From positions 1,178,001 to 1,242,000 of the forward strand of contig NZ_JALKBW010000001.1 in assembly GCF_023017165.1 (NCBI RefSeq): 64,000 nucleotides of DNA. The letters are read 5' to 3'. The notes beneath the pieces are model-generated. The model was not told where the DNA came from and made no database searches. It saw only the letters and a program-made list of their open reading frames with translations. Origin of the DNA: Gordonia alkaliphila. GTDB taxonomy: Bacteria > Actinomycetota > Actinomycetes > Mycobacteriales > Mycobacteriaceae. The position numbers and the translations under genes were made by a program. The first letter of the stretch is position 1. Each line of letters begins with the position of its first letter. Below, one piece after another: positions 61,835 to 64,000 of the stretch.

Positions 61835-63049
61835 TCACACCGCGATGATTCCGGCCTCCCGCAAACGCGCGACGTCGGCGTCTCCGTGACCGAGAACCTC
61901 CCGCAGCACCGCTTCGGTGTCCGCGCCGAGCGCCGCCGCCGGGCGGGTGCCGGAGTAGGCGTCGTCGATCCGCATCGGCGAGTTCGCCGAGATCACCGGG
62001 CCGATGCCGGGCTGGTCCAGCCGCGCCAGGACGGGCTCGCCGCCCGGGTTCGCCGCGAAGTCGGCGGCCACCTGCGCGGTGCTCCGATACGGGCCCCACA
62101 GCACGCCCGCGGCGGTCAGCGCCGAGTGGACGTCCGACGTCGAGCGCGCCGCGAACCACGGCGCGAGCAGCGCTTCGATCTGCGCGCGCTGGGCGTACCG
62201 CCCCTCATCGGTCGACAGGTCGGACCCCGACGAATCCGCCAGTGCGGCAAGGCTTTCCGCGGTCCCGGTGGCCGCGCCGACCGCCGCCCACTGGCGCGGC
62301 GTCAGCACCGCCACCATGACGTGATCACCGTCGGCGGTGGCGAAGTCCACGCCGAACGCCCCGTACAGGTGGTTGCCGTGCCGCACGCGATCGCCGCGTT
62401 CGGCGGCCTCGGAGTACCAGCCCAGATCGGCGACCGCCGCGAGGGCGACGTCGGCCAGCGCGATCTCGATCTGCGCGCCCGCACCCGTGCGATCTCGACG
62501 ACGCAGCGCCGCCAGCACCGCGGACACCACCTGCTGACCGCACAGCAGATCCCAGGCCGGGAGCACGTGGTTCACCGGATCCGAGGAGTCGGCGGGCCCG
62601 GTCATCGTGGCCACCCCGCTGCTGCTGTTGACGGTGTAATCCACCGCGCCGCCGCCGTCCGCGCGCCCCTGCACCTTCACCGAGATCACGTCCGAGCGTC
62701 GTGCGGCCAGCGCGTCGTAGGCGAGCCAGTCGCGGCCGACCGCGTTGTCCACCACGATGCCCGCGTCGGGGCCGGGTGCGGTGGCCAGTTCCAGCAACAG
62801 GTCACGTCCGGCCTGCTCGCGCAGATTCAGTGCGACAGAACGCTTTTCGCGGTTCAGGGAGTTCCAGTACAGACTCTCCCCGGTCGCCGTCGACAGCGGC
62901 CAGCGTCGATGGTCGACGTTCCCGCCCAACTGGTCCACGCGGATCACGTCGGCGCCGAGTTGCGCCAGCGCCAGCCCGGCCGACGGGCCGGCCACGAAGC
63001 TCGCGAACTCGACCACTCGCACACCGGCCAGCGGTGCTCCCAGCTCCAT
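61835..63049 (-). CDS. CaiB/BaiF-family (family III) CoA transferase
   Basis: A 404-aa family III CoA transferase: the N-terminal APLAGVRVVEFASFVAGPSAG, then GADVIRVDQLGG, the NREKRSVALNLREQAG block, the Asp-containing VGRDWLAYDALAARR and the C-terminal GPVISANSPMRIDD. These enzymes move CoA between carboxylic acids via a mixed anhydride on a conserved Asp. The thiolase gene ends 3 nt upstream, so the two form an operon likely dealing with beta-oxidation of a steroid, branched or aromatic acid. A second open unit begins beyond 61751. Confidence 0.92.
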   Translation of the reverse strand: MELGAPLAGVRVVEFASFVAGPSAGLALAQLGADVIRVDQLGGNVDHRRWPLSTATGESLYWNSLNREKRSVALNLREQAGRDLLLELATAPGPDAGIVVDNAVGRDWLAYDALAARRSDVISVKVQGRADGGGAVDYTVNSSSGVATMTGPADSSDPVNHVLPAWDLLCGQQVVSAVLAALRRRDRTGAGAQIEIALADVALAAVADLGWYSEAAERGDRVRHGNHLYGAFGVDFATADGDHVMVAVLTPRQWAAVGAATGTAESLAALADSSGSDLSTDEGRYAQRAQIEALLAPWFAARSTSDVHSALTAAGVLWGPYRSTAQVAADFAANPGGEPVLARLDQPGIGPVISANSPMRIDDAYSGTRPAAALGADTEAVLREVLGHGDADVARLREAGIIAV

Positions 63050-63052
63050 CGG

Positions 63053-64000
63053 TCAGCTCACTCGCTCGAAGACCGCCGCCAAGCCCTGACCTCCGCCGAT
63101 GCACATGGTCTCGACGCCGTAGCGCGCCTCGCGGCGGTCGAGTTCACGCAGCAGCGTGGCCAGGATCCGCACGCCGGTGGCGCCCACCGGATGGCCGAGC
63201 GAGATGCCCGAACCGTTCACGTTGACCCGCGCCAGATCGGCCTCGGTGAGCCCGAGCGCCGAGGTGCAGGCGAGCACCTGTGCGGCGAAGGCTTCGTTGA
63301 GTTCGATCAGGTCGATGTCGGCGATCCCCAACCCGGCCCGTTCGAGCGCCAGATTGGTGGCCGGGACCGGACCGATGCCCATGCGCGAGGGCTCCACACC
63401 GGCCACCGCCCACGACACCAGTCGCGCCAGCGGACGCAGCCCCAACTGGGCCGCCTTCTCCGGTGTGGTGACGATGGCGACGGCCGCGCCGTCGTTCTGA
63501 CCACTGGAATTGCCCGCGGTGACGGTCGACTCCGGGTCCTGTCCGGCCCGCACCGGCTTCAGCGTCGCAAGCTGTTCGAGGGAGGCGTCCGGACGCGGAT
63601 GCTCGTCCCGGTCCACCACCGTGTCGCCCCGTCGGCCGGGCACGGTCACCGGCACGATCTCGTCGGCGAATCGGCCCTCCTCGTGGGCGGCGACGGCCCG
63701 CCGATGCGACTGGTAGGCGAGCTCGTCCTGCGCGGCCCGGGTGATCCCGTACTCGGCGCGCAGGTTCTCGGCGGTCTCCAGCATGCCGCCCGGCACCGGG
63801 TGGAACTTGCCGCCCGGGGTGAGGCGGCCGCGGCCGATGCGGTCGACGAGCGCGGTGTCGGCGCCTTTCAATCCGAACCGGAGTCCCATCGCGTAGTGCT
63901 CGGCCTGACTCATCGACTCCGCACCGCCGGCCAGCACCAGATCGCAGACACCGGTCTGCACCCGCATCGCGGCGTCGAGCACCGCTTGCAGGCCTGCACC
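63053..64000 (-). CDS. Thiolase (acetyl-CoA acetyltransferase family), 5' end outside window
   Basis: 315 residues of the C-terminal part are present; the N-terminus is cut by the window edge. The first visible residues GAGLQAVLDAAMR directly follow the position of the nucleophilic Cys of thiolases. Seen: GGAESMSQAEHYAMGLRFG, the NxSGxNDGA element (GNSSGQNDGAAV), LNEAFAAQVLA, SLGHPVGATGVRI with the catalytic His, and MCIGGGQG with the second catalytic Cys. It cleaves 3-ketoacyl-CoA or condenses acyl-CoAs. It lies 3 nt upstream of the CoA transferase gene in the same operon. Confidence 0.93.
   Translation of the reverse strand, partial: GAGLQAVLDAAMRVQTGVCDLVLAGGAESMSQAEHYAMGLRFGLKGADTALVDRIGRGRLTPGGKFHPVPGGMLETAENLRAEYGITRAAQDELAYQSHRRAVAAHEEGRFADEIVPVTVPGRRGDTVVDRDEHPRPDASLEQLATLKPVRAGQDPESTVTAGNSSGQNDGAAVAIVTTPEKAAQLGLRPLARLVSWAVAGVEPSRMGIGPVPATNLALERAGLGIADIDLIELNEAFAAQVLACTSALGLTEADLARVNVNGSGISLGHPVGATGVRILATLLRELDRREARYGVETMCIGGGQGLAAVFERVS

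Noticed and set aside
1..64000. tRNA, rRNA, riboswitch or CRISPR features
   Set aside because: I saw no cloverleaf-like, rRNA-like or recognised riboswitch sequence by eye; weak or unusual ones could be missed without a covariance search.

Overview
The window is high-GC DNA from a mycolic-acid-bearing actinobacterium. Gordonia, Williamsia or a near relative of Mycobacterium/Rhodococcus fits best, but the genus is inference. The evidence is a secreted antigen-85-type mycolyltransferase, an MspA-family porin, a DUF3068 protein, a KstR-type operator, Ku plus LigD end joining, paired acyl-CoA dehydrogenases, and many start codons sitting 6-8 nt after a TANNNT box (leaderless genes). No tRNA, rRNA, CRISPR or prophage was seen.

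Layout. 0.2-6.1 kb: an acyl-CoA dehydrogenase / phosphotransferase / SDR / phosphatase operon with two TetR genes and a palindromic operator, then a divergent MpaB-family oxygenase. 6.2-10.8 kb: an accessory operon on the minus strand, made of an MspA-type porin, a two-helix membrane protein, a large Pro-rich protein ending in a PD-(D/E)XK nuclease-like domain, and two unknown proteins. The first and third genes have broken reading frames at their signal peptides. 11.2-15.2 kb: lactate-monooxygenase-like and DUF4334 genes, and a divergent acyl-CoA dehydrogenase pair. 15.2-19.5 kb: EthA-like monooxygenase, Ku and a LigD without its phosphoesterase domain. 19.6-25.4 kb: a flavin monooxygenase with a divergent GAF regulator, then a two-component system preceded by an Asp-rich membrane protein. 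25.5-29.2 kb: SLC13 permease, glycerate kinase and a metallophosphoesterase.

29.2-32.4 kb: a DUF222/HNH endonuclease gene split by an IS3-family element with a 4-bp target duplication; the locus is bracketed by two copies of a 75-bp hairpin repeat. 32.5-35.5 kb: pntA-pntB transhydrogenase. 35.7-40.3 kb: a KstR-box flavoprotein and a CsoR-copZ-small His-tailed protein-copA copper operon. 40.4-49.0 kb: a Cys/His-motif protein, L-aspartate oxidase, a UbiB-family kinase, DUF3068, a second large flavoprotein and the mycolyltransferase. 49.1-54.6 kb: DyP peroxidase with an encapsulin targeting tail, the encapsulin shell and a heterodimeric ABC transporter. 54.8-59.0 kb: a small secreted protein, a membrane-fused NirK-like multicopper oxidase, DUF1697 and RNase HI. 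59.2-64.0 kb: a YhgE/Pip membrane protein with a degenerate ABC ATPase, a CaiB-type CoA transferase and a thiolase cut by the window end.

The most promising unexplained locus is the porin/nuclease-protein operon at 6.2-10.8 kb. Caution: four genes in this window carry single-base frame breaks in or near G/C runs (about 9.79 and 9.87 kb in the same gene, 10.72, 52.29 and 59.20 kb). Homopolymer sequencing error must be excluded before any of these is read as biology.
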